Part shown: in pieces, positions 52,573-61,558 of the stretch | Position numbering within the stretch: the stretch's first letter is position 1 | Layout: the number at the start of each line of letters is the position of its first letter | Source: Phormidium tenue FACHB-886 | Lineage (GTDB): Bacteria > Cyanobacteriota > Cyanobacteriia > Elainellales > Elainellaceae | DNA length: 64,000 nt | NCBI RefSeq assembly: GCF_014764505.1 | Contig: NZ_JACXWX010000015.1 | Coordinates: 62,001 to 126,000 of the forward strand | Direction: 5' to 3' | Notes under the pieces: generated by a model | What the model saw: only the letters and a program-made list of their open reading frames with translations | Told to the model about the DNA's origin: nothing | Databases searched by the model: none | Program-made: the position numbers and the translations under genes

Positions 52573-54759
52573 ATGACGAATCCTGTTGTTCTGGTTTTGT
52601 TTCAGGTGCTGCTGGTAATTGGGTTGTCCCGCTTGGTGGGGGTGGGGTTTCGTTGGATTCGACAGCCGTTGGTAATTGGCGAGATTGTTGCTGGGATTAT
52701 GCTAGGTCCATCGCTGTTTGGATTAGTCGCCCCAGAATTAGCCGTCACCCTCTTTCCCGCAGAAACTATTCCTTTTCTCAATATTCTGTCGCAGATCGGG
52801 CTGATCTTTTTCATGTTTCTGATCGGGTTGGAGCTTAACCCGAAATACCTGCAGGGGCAGCTTGAAACGGCAGTCTTGATTTCTCATGTCAGTATTATTG
52901 TGCCGCTGTCGCTGGGGTCAATTCTGGCGCTATTACTATACCCGCTAGTGTCGAACGCCGCTGTTTCATTCACGGCATTTGCGCTGTTTTTAGGCGCGGC
53001 AATGTCAATTACAGCGTTTCCAGTGCTGGCGCGGATCATTACTGAAAATAATCTGCAATCAACCCGACTAGGAACGCTGGCGCTCACCTGTGCAGCAGTG
53101 GATGATGTGACGGCGTGGTGTGTGCTGGCGCTGGCGATCGCCGTCACTCGCACGAATAGCATGGTTGCTGCTCTGCCAACCTTGTTTGGGGCGGCCTTGT
53201 ATGTTGGCTTCATGCTAACGCTGGGGCGGTGGTTTCTAAAGCGGTTGGCAAAGTTTTATGAGCGCACAGGCAAGCTAACGCAATTGTCCCTGGCAGGGAT
53301 CTACATGGGCGTGGTTGCCTCAGCGCTGATCACAGAGCTGATTGGCATTCACCTGATTTTTGGAGCATTTTTGCTGGGTGCTGCCATGCCCAAGAATGAA
53401 GGCTTGACGCGGGAGCTTGCTGAGAAAACCGAAGATTTTGTTCTGACCTTTTTGCTGCCTGTTTTCTTTGCCTATAGCGGCTTGCGGACGCAGGTGGGCT
53501 TGCTCAATAGCCCAGAATTGTGGCTGCTCTGCGGGTTGGTGCTGCTGGTGGCGATCGTCGGCAAATACGTCGGCACTTACGTTGCTGGTCGAGTGTGCGG
53601 CATGAATTCACGGGATGCGTCGGCGTTGGGCTGGCTGATGAACACCCGCGGACTCACAGAGCTGATTGTTCTCAACATCGGCTTGAGCTTGGGGGTGGTT
53701 TCGCCGCTGCTGTTTACTATGCTGGTGATTATGGCTCTGGTCACCACGTTTATGACCTCACCGCTGCTGGAACTCACTTATCCAAAGCGGTTGATCCAGC
53801 AAGATTTAGCTGAACCCCCTGCTGAAACTTTTTCCACAACTAGCAAAACTTCGGTTTACCGAGTGCTGGTGCCCGTTGCCAACCCCAGCACGCAATCAGG
53901 GCTAATTCAGCTTGCAGCGGCGATCGCTGGCACAGAGTTGCAAAGGGCGATCATCACCCCCCTGAATTTGATTCAGCTTCGAGATGACTACACGTTTGAA
54001 AGTATGCCCCTAGAGGCAGATCGACATGTGGCAGAGCAGCAGACCCAGCTCCAGAAGTTGGTGCAGCGCCTTGAACCAAATATTCGCCCCTTGGTGCATC
54101 CAATCGTCCGAATTGCCAGTGATGTCGCGAGGGAAACAGCCGAGATCGCCGAGCTAGAGCAGGCAGATTTGGTGCTGGTCGGCTGGCATCGTCCAGCGTT
54201 TAGCACCAACCTGCTGGGTGGCCGGGTTGGGCAAATCCTTAGCACCACAAAAACAGATGTGGCGGTGTTTGTCGATCGCACTCGCGAAATGAAGCTGCAA
54301 ACGCTGCTGGTTCCTTATGTTGCAGGAATTCACAGCGATCTGGGCTTGGAGCTGGCAATTCGGATTTTGGTGAACCGTCCGACCAGCCATCTCACGGTGC
54401 TGCGAGTGTTACCGCCCGGACAGCCCACAGACGAATTTAGCTACGAGTTCCGAGATGTTATGCAGCAACTCCCTGCTTGGGTGCGCGATCGGATCAAGAT
54501 TACCGTAGTACAGGCAACTGACTCTGTTGAGACAGTCGTCAAAGCTTCACAGAACGTCGATCTAACGATCGCTGGCGCTAGCCGTGAGTGGGGCATCGAA
54601 CGGCAAACGCTGGGGCAATACACTGATGAGCTGGCGGTGCGCTGTCAGTCTTCGCTGTTGATTCTCCGTCGCTATAGCCGCGTCACCACACACCTAGCTG
54701 CCGTTCTCGAGCCGGCGATGCTCATCGATCCTCAAACTCAGCCTCCCGCCAAAACATGA
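52573..54759 (+). CDS. Cation:proton antiporter (CPA2 family) with C-terminal USP-like domains
   Basis: From the ATG at 52573 the protein is 728 aa. It has about 12 membrane helices to residue 410 (IRQPLVIGEIVAGIMLGPSLFG at the start; AAVDDVTAWCVLALAIAV holding the paired Asp of the ion site; GWLMNTRGLTELIVLNIG). A cytoplasmic part with two universal-stress-like modules follows (YRVLVPVANPSTQ and LQTLLVPYVAGIHSDLG). It probably exchanges Na+ or K+ for H+. A longer in-frame extension reaching into glcD is not conserved-looking and is rejected. The stop overlaps the next gene as ATGA. Confidence 0.9.
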   Translation: MTNPVVLVLFQVLLVIGLSRLVGVGFRWIRQPLVIGEIVAGIMLGPSLFGLVAPELAVTLFPAETIPFLNILSQIGLIFFMFLIGLELNPKYLQGQLETAVLISHVSIIVPLSLGSILALLLYPLVSNAAVSFTAFALFLGAAMSITAFPVLARIITENNLQSTRLGTLALTCAAVDDVTAWCVLALAIAVTRTNSMVAALPTLFGAALYVGFMLTLGRWFLKRLAKFYERTGKLTQLSLAGIYMGVVASALITELIGIHLIFGAFLLGAAMPKNEGLTRELAEKTEDFVLTFLLPVFFAYSGLRTQVGLLNSPELWLLCGLVLLVAIVGKYVGTYVAGRVCGMNSRDASALGWLMNTRGLTELIVLNIGLSLGVVSPLLFTMLVIMALVTTFMTSPLLELTYPKRLIQQDLAEPPAETFSTTSKTSVYRVLVPVANPSTQSGLIQLAAAIAGTELQRAIITPLNLIQLRDDYTFESMPLEADRHVAEQQTQLQKLVQRLEPNIRPLVHPIVRIASDVARETAEIAELEQADLVLVGWHRPAFSTNLLGGRVGQILSTTKTDVAVFVDRTREMKLQTLLVPYVAGIHSDLGLELAIRILVNRPTSHLTVLRVLPPGQPTDEFSYEFRDVMQQLPAWVRDRIKITVVQATDSVETVVKASQNVDLTIAGASREWGIERQTLGQYTDELAVRCQSSLLILRRYSRVTTHLAAVLEPAMLIDPQTQPPAKT

Positions 54760-55289
54760 ACTACAGATTTGAGACCAAAACAACGTTGTTTTATGTCGTT
54801 GCCATTGGTTCAGTCCTCACGCTCTTTCAAGTCATTTCAGCCTACGGCGAACGCTACCTCAACGCACCCGCAAATATTAATGGTCGCTACGTTAGCACGG
54901 CTGCACCACCGGGATGCCGTGCGGACGATCGTCTGGTGCTAGACATTCAGCAGTCTGGGATTTACTTAAATGGCTCCCTGCTGCTGCAGGCAGACACTCC
55001 CCCACCTGCCGTTGAAGCGAGCAGCGAAAATCAGCTGCCGCTGACTGGAGAATTGCAGCAGGGACAAGTCACCCTCATGGGCAAAACAGACGCGTTTGCC
55101 GCTTGTGCTGCCAGCCCTCGTGATTCTCATGCCGCTTCGGAAGCTGCAACGGCAACCCTGCGAGGACAGGTGGCGGCACAGCCAGAAGGATTATTTGCTG
55201 GGCAGCTTAGCCTAGACAACGGCGCTCAGCCCTGGCAGTTTCAGGCACAGCGCCAAACACAGCCAAAAGTAGAGACGCCAGCGCATTAG
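54756..55289 (+). CDS. Small single-pass membrane protein, translationally coupled to the antiporter
   Basis: This 177-aa protein is of a type I do not recognise. Residues 10-30 form one hydrophobic helix (TTLFYVVAIGSVLTLFQVIS), a signal anchor. The rest is an extracytoplasmic beta-rich part (NINGRYVSTAAPPGCRADD, LVLDIQQSGIYLNGSLLL), with two further Cys in the CAAS and FAAC region. The start codon lies inside the antiporter stop (ATGA overlap), so the two products are made together. It may be an accessory subunit of the antiporter; this is inference. Confidence 0.75.
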   Translation: MNYRFETKTTLFYVVAIGSVLTLFQVISAYGERYLNAPANINGRYVSTAAPPGCRADDRLVLDIQQSGIYLNGSLLLQADTPPPAVEASSENQLPLTGELQQGQVTLMGKTDAFAACAASPRDSHAASEAATATLRGQVAAQPEGLFAGQLSLDNGAQPWQFQAQRQTQPKVETPAH

Positions 55290-55340
55290 GTTTGTCGCGG
55301 TCGTGAGACAAACCCGAAGAAGCCAGTAGATTAGGAAGTG

Positions 55341-56291
55341 CTAAGCCTTGATCTGTCGGAGCAAGGCAAACACTGGGTTTCTTAGCGAGCGTGGCAGCCA
55401 AGACAACCCCACCCCCACCCAAGCTTTCAGCGGCGCGGTGGTTTTTCCGGCATAAACTAACTCTCGCCCAGTTTCAGTTTCGCCAATGTTAATCAGACGT
55501 AATCCCAGCAATAGTTGCGTTTCAGCAAGGCGAGATTGGCGAATTTTCTCCAGCTCTATTGCCTCAAACTGATGGCTTTCCAGATATTGCAGCTTGTCTT
55601 TCAGATAGGGAATTGCCCGATCGATGCCCTGCTGCTCGGCATGAACCCGATATTCCATTAGCCGATCGTTCAAATAGTAACCCTGCTTTCCAGCCAGCGC
55701 TAAGCGCACAAACAAATCAGTATCCTCGCAGTTCTGCATGTGGGGGCGCATGTAGCCCACTTCAACTAATGCCTGCCGCCGGAATAGCGTCGCTCCTACC
55801 TGAAAGCTTTGATCCACGAATACTGCTGATAAGAGGGAGTTGACAACTCCTTCAGGCAGCTCAGTTCGTTTCCAGAAGCGGGAGTTGCGATCGCTGGCAG
55901 CAAGATCGCGCTGACTCTGGTGATCGATAATCCAGTGGTCGGTACCCACAAAATCGATCTGCGGCTGGTGATCGAGGATGGCTGCCGTTGCTGCTAAGAA
56001 ACTTGGCAACAGGCGATCGTCGTCGTCGAATTTGATGAAATACTTCCCTTGTGCCGCCTGAAAGCCCGATCGCATATTATTGCTTTTGCCAATATTCTGG
56101 GCATGGCGAATGTAGCGAATTCTAGAGTCGCTCGGTTGCGCTGCCATCCAGTGTGCTGTGCCGTCTGTGGAGCCATCGTCGCAAACAATTAGCTCAAAGT
56201 CGGGTTCAGTTTGGTGCAGCACAGAAGCGATCGCCTCTGACAGGAGCTGCACACGGTTGAAGGTGGGGATACAGACGCTAAATTTGGGCAT
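55341..56291 (-). CDS. Glycosyltransferase family 2
   Basis: This 316-aa GT-A enzyme begins FSVCIPTFNRVQLLSEAIASV with the nucleotide-binding CDDGSTDGT and the metal-binding FDDDDRLLP (DxD). HMQNCEDTDLFVRLALAG provides the ED catalytic-base region. The acceptor is unknown. It is divergent from the GT4 gene (89 bp apart), which suggests a shared glycan pathway. Confidence 0.9.
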   Translation of the reverse strand: MPKFSVCIPTFNRVQLLSEAIASVLHQTEPDFELIVCDDGSTDGTAHWMAAQPSDSRIRYIRHAQNIGKSNNMRSGFQAAQGKYFIKFDDDDRLLPSFLAATAAILDHQPQIDFVGTDHWIIDHQSQRDLAASDRNSRFWKRTELPEGVVNSLLSAVFVDQSFQVGATLFRRQALVEVGYMRPHMQNCEDTDLFVRLALAGKQGYYLNDRLMEYRVHAEQQGIDRAIPYLKDKLQYLESHQFEAIELEKIRQSRLAETQLLLGLRLINIGETETGRELVYAGKTTAPLKAWVGVGLSWLPRSLRNPVFALLRQIKA

Positions 56292-56380
56292 GATTCAACC
56301 AGGAAAAAACTTCTGCTGTGAAGGATGAAGCTCCTTCAAGAAACAATCAGCGGCTTTGGTTTTAGAGTGCCCCAGCCGAA

Positions 56381-57607
56381 ATGGAACTAAACCCGATGAA
56401 CATTCTGATGCTGTCTGCAACATTTCCTTATCCGCCTACGCGTGGAGGAACGCAAGTCCGCACGTTTAATTTGCTGAAACAGCTGCAGCAGCACCATCCA
56501 GTGACGCTGCTAACCCTGCAATCGCCCGATGTCACAGATGTCGAAATTGCTAATCTGCGTCAGCAGGTCAGCGAACTCGTTGTGTTTCCGCGACCTTCAG
56601 ATGCTAAGACAGGCACAGCTGCCAAGCTAAAGCGTTTTGCCAATTTTGCGATCGGCGGCACTCCATCCAGCGTGACGGCAAGCTATTCGCCAGCGGCACA
56701 GGTGTGGCTTGATCAGGCAGTTGAGGCAGGCAAATTTGATGTGATCACCAGCGAACACTGCGTTAATGAAATCTATGTGCGTCCACAGTGGAAAACTCGC
56801 CTAAAAACGATCGTCAACATTCACAGTTCGGTATCCAGCACTTGCAAAAACCTGCTGCAAACAGGTACTTCCGAAAATCCCTGGCGCGATCGCTTGAATT
56901 TACCCTTGCTCTATCGCTACGAGCGCCAATACTGCCGCAAATTTTCAGCGATCGTCGTCACCACCACCGAAGACCAGCAGCAGATCCAGGCGCTTAATCC
57001 GGCTGCCCCGCTTTCAGTCATTCCTAATGGGGTTGATTTAGAGCAATTCCCCTGCCGGGTGTCTGATCCAGATGGGCACCGGTTGGTCTTTATAGGCGCC
57101 ATGGACAACACCGCCAATATTGACGCTGCCAGGTTTTTGGCTCTGGAGATTTTTCCAGCGATTCAGCAGCACTACCCCCAGGCAACCCTCGACTTAGTAG
57201 GGGCACGCCCGGTTGCAGCAGTCAAAGAATTAGGCGATCGTCCAGGCGTGACGGTCACCGGTCGTGTTGCCTCCATGGTGGATTATCTGCATCGTGCGAC
57301 TGTTTGCGTCGTGCCGATGCGGACGGGATTTGGCATCAAAAACAAAACGCTAGAAGCCATGGCAGCCGGAACCCCTGTGGTAGGCAGCGATCGCGGACTG
57401 GAAGGATTAGCCGTGGATGGAGCTGCAGCTCCCCTGAGGGCAATGCGAGCGAATCAGGTCACAGAGTACGTTGCTGCGATCCAGCATCTATTTGCAGAAC
57501 CAAATTTGCGAATGCAGCTTTCGCAAGCTGGACGATCATTGATTGAACAAGAGTATACTTGGGAGCGAGCAGGAAAGAGATATGAACGGGTAATTAGGGG
57601 TGACTAG
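56381..57607 (+). CDS. Glycosyltransferase family 4 (GT-B fold)
   Basis: This 408-aa protein begins MNILMLSATFPYPPTRGGTQVRTFNLL (the GT4 N-terminal GG motif; the ATG at 56396 is as likely a start as 56381). FIGAMDNTANIDAARFL and FGIKNKTLEAMAAGTPVVGSD follow, containing the EX7E-type donor site. It resembles sugar transferases of the TuaH/Stp type in exopolysaccharide clusters. It is followed by a large anchored protein gene on the same strand. Confidence 0.9.
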   Translation: MELNPMNILMLSATFPYPPTRGGTQVRTFNLLKQLQQHHPVTLLTLQSPDVTDVEIANLRQQVSELVVFPRPSDAKTGTAAKLKRFANFAIGGTPSSVTASYSPAAQVWLDQAVEAGKFDVITSEHCVNEIYVRPQWKTRLKTIVNIHSSVSSTCKNLLQTGTSENPWRDRLNLPLLYRYERQYCRKFSAIVVTTTEDQQQIQALNPAAPLSVIPNGVDLEQFPCRVSDPDGHRLVFIGAMDNTANIDAARFLALEIFPAIQQHYPQATLDLVGARPVAAVKELGDRPGVTVTGRVASMVDYLHRATVCVVPMRTGFGIKNKTLEAMAAGTPVVGSDRGLEGLAVDGAAAPLRAMRANQVTEYVAAIQHLFAEPNLRMQLSQAGRSLIEQEYTWERAGKRYERVIRGD

Positions 57608-57645
57608 GGGGTGTAGCTTGCTTCTCCGAAGGAGTGGGACGAAGG

Positions 57646-59964
57646 ATGAAGAATAAAAAACGCCGAAGCGTTCAAATCTTCGTGTCTGATCAAATCGATC
57701 GCCCCTCCAGTCAGAAGAAACAAGCTAAGCCCAACCGAGTGCTGCCTAATCAATCACCAAGATTTGCCTTTGCAAAACCGCCGATCAAAATTAATTTGTG
57801 GGTGACAGATGCGAAACAGGCTGTGCGATCGGCAAGGTGGGGCGCACGGCTGTTTTGGCTAACCGCAATAGTAACGATTCTGCTGCTGCTGAGCGGCAGC
57901 TGGCTGGCAGCGCGGCTGGTTGTGAATCCGGGGGGCTGGCTACGCGGAGTGCTGCCGGAGTGGAATCAGAGCTTAGGGCTGCAAACTTTAGGAGAAATCC
58001 GGGCAGAGGCAGCGCAGCGTGGGCAAATGGTGGGCGAGGCGATCGACCTGGCAAAAGGCAAAGTGCTGCTGCCGATTGTGGCTCAATCAGCCTACTGCCA
58101 GGATGCCTGCCTGCAGATTGTGGAACTGCGGGCGTATCAGTCAGCTCAGAATCAGCTGTCTCAAAAACGGTTTGAATTGATTGATCATCTCACAACACCG
58201 GGCGTTGAAGAGCTAATGGCGATCGCCCCGCTGACCCATTTTAAGATTACCAGCGCTGGCTCAAGCCGTAAGCTGCCGCTGACAACCATTGCAGCACTGG
58301 ATGGAAAAGCCCCCGATGCAGGCGTCTGGCTTTGCTTGAGTGGCAGCTGGCAGCGCAGCAGCACCCAAACCTTATTTGGGCAAATCGTCCGCTATGACCC
58401 GATACGCGATCGTCTCCAGCCCCTACTGACCTGGACAAGCCCAGCCGTAGAGCAACCACACTGGCAGCAGCTTACAGGCAGCGCAACACCAGAGCTTGTA
58501 GTCAATCAAACGATCGGACTTGAGCCGCAGTTTCAGGTGTATCAGGTAAAAGCGCCCAACGCGCCCGGTCAGCCCGTGCAGCTTGAAGCAATTACGCTAA
58601 CCGAGCCAGCATTAGATAATTCCATCTATGAGAATGGCTTGCTGCTAGCGCGAAACGGGCTGTGGTCAGAGGCACTGAAGTACTTTCGGCGGGTCAACGA
58701 AGCTGGCAACGGCTCAGCCCGATCGCAGGCGCAGATGGCTTTGGTTGCGCTGCATGCCCAGCAAACTCAGCGGCAAGCCGATCGCACTTGGGCAAGCCCT
58801 ACACAGCAAATCACAGCGCTCTTGATCGACGGACGCTGGGCTCAAGCCTTCGATCGCCTTAAAGTTGCCCATACAGAAGGCTACGACATCAAGAACCTAC
58901 TGGCAGCTAACGCTGATTCATTTTGGCAACGGATCACAGCCGCCTTGCGAGTCAACCCTAACCAGCCCCATGTGCAGCGCTGGGGCGCACTCGTCAAAGC
59001 AGCAAAGCACGACCGCCCCACGGCGATCGCTTGGCTAAAACAAACCCGCTCCTCCCTCTCCGCCCAGCAAACTCAATCGCTTTTCGCTCTCCTGGATTCT
59101 GCTTCTATTGACCCTTCGCTCTCCATTCCCCCAACTTCCCCTGCTACCCCTCGCCTGATTGGTTCCGCAACCCGGATTAACCGTCCTGACCTAGCAGCCT
59201 GGTTTGCGCCCCGTTCCATACCCAGAGCCGATGCCACCTGGTACGAAATTGAAGTGCTGGGATTTCAGCAGGGGCAACAGTGGCAGCAGCCTGCAGCCGC
59301 TAAGGCATCTAGCGCTGGCGAACTGCAAACCCTTTGGGAGCAGCTCGGATTGGACGCTGATACCCAAGTGCAACTAATTGCCTGGTCAGAGGGAGAATCG
59401 CAGACGATCGCTGCAACCGTTCAAGCAATCCAAACTCAAGCTGGCAGGTTGCGGCTACTAGCGATCGCTGCCCCTACACAACCCGTGCGGACTGCGCTAG
59501 CTTTCACACCCAACAGTCTGCACTGGTTATCGCCGCTAACCACGCTGACTCTAGCTACCCTGCAGCAACAGCAGCCAGAACAAACGGCAGCTTTCATCAA
59601 AACGCTGGAAACTGAGCTTGGGAAGATTGGGCAAGGGCTGCCCGTGTCCACTGCCGCATCCGCCGCATCTGATGCATCTAGCCCAGATTTAAGCCAGTGG
59701 TCGATCGACCAGATGGAGCTAACGGGTGACGCTCAGCCCGAAACCGTCTTGGCGCTCAAGACCGACCAGCCCGGAGTTGTTGACGCCCGCACTTTAATTT
59801 TTTCGGCTGCAGGAGGTTTGCTTTACAGCGATCTACAAGCCACAGGACAGGCAGTTGTGGGAATAGTCGATGTAGGCAGCACAAATAACGCCCACCCTGT
59901 GCTCATTCTTCGCAGTGCTCAAGGCTATCAGATGCTGCAATGGTCAGGTTCAAAGTTTAGATGA
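57646..59964 (+). CDS. Large membrane-anchored protein of unknown function (772 aa)
   Basis: I recognise no catalytic domain. A basic N-terminus of about 70 residues precedes one membrane helix (about 78-100, LFWLTAIVTILLLLSGSW). A long extracytoplasmic part follows, containing a TPR-like stretch near residues 320-420 (ENGLLLARNGLWSEALKYFRRV, LLIDGRWAQAFDRLKVAH) and a Gln/Ala/Ser-rich second half. The C-terminus has a beta-repeat look (LIFSAAGGLLYSDL, VLILRSAQGYQML). GTG at 57634 is an alternative start. The position between a GT4 and an SGNH-like gene suggests an envelope or polysaccharide role. Confidence 0.75.
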   Translation: MKNKKRRSVQIFVSDQIDRPSSQKKQAKPNRVLPNQSPRFAFAKPPIKINLWVTDAKQAVRSARWGARLFWLTAIVTILLLLSGSWLAARLVVNPGGWLRGVLPEWNQSLGLQTLGEIRAEAAQRGQMVGEAIDLAKGKVLLPIVAQSAYCQDACLQIVELRAYQSAQNQLSQKRFELIDHLTTPGVEELMAIAPLTHFKITSAGSSRKLPLTTIAALDGKAPDAGVWLCLSGSWQRSSTQTLFGQIVRYDPIRDRLQPLLTWTSPAVEQPHWQQLTGSATPELVVNQTIGLEPQFQVYQVKAPNAPGQPVQLEAITLTEPALDNSIYENGLLLARNGLWSEALKYFRRVNEAGNGSARSQAQMALVALHAQQTQRQADRTWASPTQQITALLIDGRWAQAFDRLKVAHTEGYDIKNLLAANADSFWQRITAALRVNPNQPHVQRWGALVKAAKHDRPTAIAWLKQTRSSLSAQQTQSLFALLDSASIDPSLSIPPTSPATPRLIGSATRINRPDLAAWFAPRSIPRADATWYEIEVLGFQQGQQWQQPAAAKASSAGELQTLWEQLGLDADTQVQLIAWSEGESQTIAATVQAIQTQAGRLRLLAIAAPTQPVRTALAFTPNSLHWLSPLTTLTLATLQQQQPEQTAAFIKTLETELGKIGQGLPVSTAASAASDASSPDLSQWSIDQMELTGDAQPETVLALKTDQPGVVDARTLIFSAAGGLLYSDLQATGQAVVGIVDVGSTNNAHPVLILRSAQGYQMLQWSGSKFR

Positions 59965-60001
59965 GAAAATATATTAGCTGCTATCTACCAGGATTCAACC
60001 T

Positions 60002-60136
60002 ATGCCTGAGAACAAAGCGCTGCCCAGTGAAACTTGTGGGTTGACCGCAATCAATCTTGACGATAGCTTTAGAATTAACTCTCCTGATATCTATGGAGTA
60101 GGAGTGATTAGTTCATTGAGCAAGCTGTCAGGATAG
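60002..60136 (+). CDS. Possible 44-aa ORF between the anchored protein and SGNH-like genes
   Basis: An ATG at 60002 with an AGGA element about 9 nt upstream opens a 44-codon frame (MPENKALPSETCGLTAINLD at the start). The frame closes 5 bases before the GTG of the next gene. The ribosome site of the next gene overlaps this ORF's last codons. I know no homologue. The tight packing is suggestive but not proof. Confidence 0.3.
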   Translation: MPENKALPSETCGLTAINLDDSFRINSPDIYGVGVISSLSKLSG

Positions 60137-60141
60137 AAATT

Positions 60142-61347
60142 GTGATTAAAAAGTTGCTGCTGTTGGGCATTCTGCTGGGAGTGGGGCAGAGCCTTGGGCG
60201 CTCTGCGATCGCGAATGACACTAGTACTGATCCACAGACCGCCAATGATACTCGATTATCCTCTACAGCAGATGTAGAAACCTCTGCTCCTTCATCAGAA
60301 ACCCAGACTGCTAGTTCTCCACTACATCGGTTCCTCATCTCCAACCTGATTTTGCCCCTGCCGCCGCTGCTAATTCCCGATCTACTGCTGCCGCCTTACG
60401 ATTTCTCCACTTTCAACAGCTATCGGCTGGATCAAGAACTCAAGCTTTACACCCAATACCTCAGAACTCAGGGCACCCCGGATATTTTGATTGTGGGCAG
60501 CTCCCGATCGCTGCAAGGCATTGACCCGGCAGCTCTGCAAGAGGGACTGGCGCAGCAAGGCTATCCAGGGCTGAAAGTCTTTAACTTGGGCATCAATGGA
60601 GGCACAGCGCAGGTGAACGAAGTGCTGTTGCGCCAAATTTTGACAGCAGAACAGCTGCCCCGCCTAATTATTTGGGGAGATGGTTCGCGGGCATTTAACA
60701 ACGGGCGTCCAGATCTGACTTATAACGGCATCTTAGCGTCGCCTGGCTATCAGCGCGTTGCAAGAGGCGAGCGTCCCATTCCTTCGCAAGCCCGCTGGGA
60801 TTTACCAGTGCTACGGGCAGCAGCCAGCAAAGCGCTGTCGGAGGCAAGCTCGTCAGCCAGCTCATCTGGCTCCGCGCCAGCACCGCAGCCGATCGCCCCG
60901 GACCTGAACGAGCTGGGCTTTCACACGGTTACGGAGGTATATGATCCAAAAACCTACTATCAGCGCTACCCATTTGTTCCAGGTACCTATGATGGCGACT
61001 ATCAGAAGTTCAATTTGAATGGGGCACAGCAAGCCGCAACAGTGGCAGTGGCTCAATTTGCCCGCAGCCAGAGTATTCCGCTGGTGTTCGTTAATCTGCC
61101 GCTGACGGCTGACTACCTAGACACCACGCGTCGCAATTACGAGCAGCAGTTTCGGCAAAATATGCAGCAGTTGGCGCAGCAGGAGCAGTTTATTTTCGCT
61201 GACCTGAGCCAGCAGAGTAGCTTGATGCAGAACGGCTACTTTGCCGACCCCAGCCACATTAATCAGCATGGTGCTAGGGCGATCGCGCTCCACCTAACAA
61301 AAATGGAGTCTATTCCCTGGGAAATGTTTCGATCGTCAGAGCCATAG
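60142..61347 (+). CDS. DUF1574/SGNH-hydrolase-like exported protein
   Basis: This 401-aa protein has an N-terminal signal peptide (about 1-25). It carries an SGNH-type pattern: IVGSSRSLQGIDP with candidate nucleophile Ser near residue 121, FNLGINGGTAQVNE, and a C-terminal DPSHINQHG holding the Asp-x-x-His pair. Such proteins (DUF1574, DltD or AlgX-like) often O-acylate or deacylate exported polysaccharides. The start is GTG at 60142 with AGGA 9 nt upstream. A Ser/Ala-rich low-complexity stretch near residue 235 may be a linker. Confidence 0.8.
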   Translation: MIKKLLLLGILLGVGQSLGRSAIANDTSTDPQTANDTRLSSTADVETSAPSSETQTASSPLHRFLISNLILPLPPLLIPDLLLPPYDFSTFNSYRLDQELKLYTQYLRTQGTPDILIVGSSRSLQGIDPAALQEGLAQQGYPGLKVFNLGINGGTAQVNEVLLRQILTAEQLPRLIIWGDGSRAFNNGRPDLTYNGILASPGYQRVARGERPIPSQARWDLPVLRAAASKALSEASSSASSSGSAPAPQPIAPDLNELGFHTVTEVYDPKTYYQRYPFVPGTYDGDYQKFNLNGAQQAATVAVAQFARSQSIPLVFVNLPLTADYLDTTRRNYEQQFRQNMQQLAQQEQFIFADLSQQSSLMQNGYFADPSHINQHGARAIALHLTKMESIPWEMFRSSEP

Positions 61348-61508
61348 CCTTAAAGGACACCAAAAGTCGGTTCGGTTGTCTAATCCCCCCCTCTCCGTTA
61401 ACAATAGGAACTGGGGATTCACAGGGATGTGAGAAGCAGCGACGCTCTCCATGTCCAAATCTATTATTCTTTGAGGGCTGCCTTAGCCCCGAAAAATTGA
61501 GCAAGGCA

Positions 61509-61539
61509 ATACAAAGCGATACAAGCGATACAAGGCGAT
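61509..61539 (+). repeat. Three tandem ATACAA(n)GCGAT units in the lpdA leader
   Basis: Three imperfect copies of a 10-11-bp unit lie head to tail, ending 19 bp before the lpdA GTG. They occupy the 5' leader region. They could be slippage products or a binding array. Confidence 0.7.
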
Positions 61540-61558
61540 TATTTCGAGGGAAACAGAA

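Noticed and set aside
61509-61539. Short tandem units considered as a CRISPR remnant
   Set aside because: Units of 10-11 bp with no spacers and no cas genes do not fit a CRISPR array.
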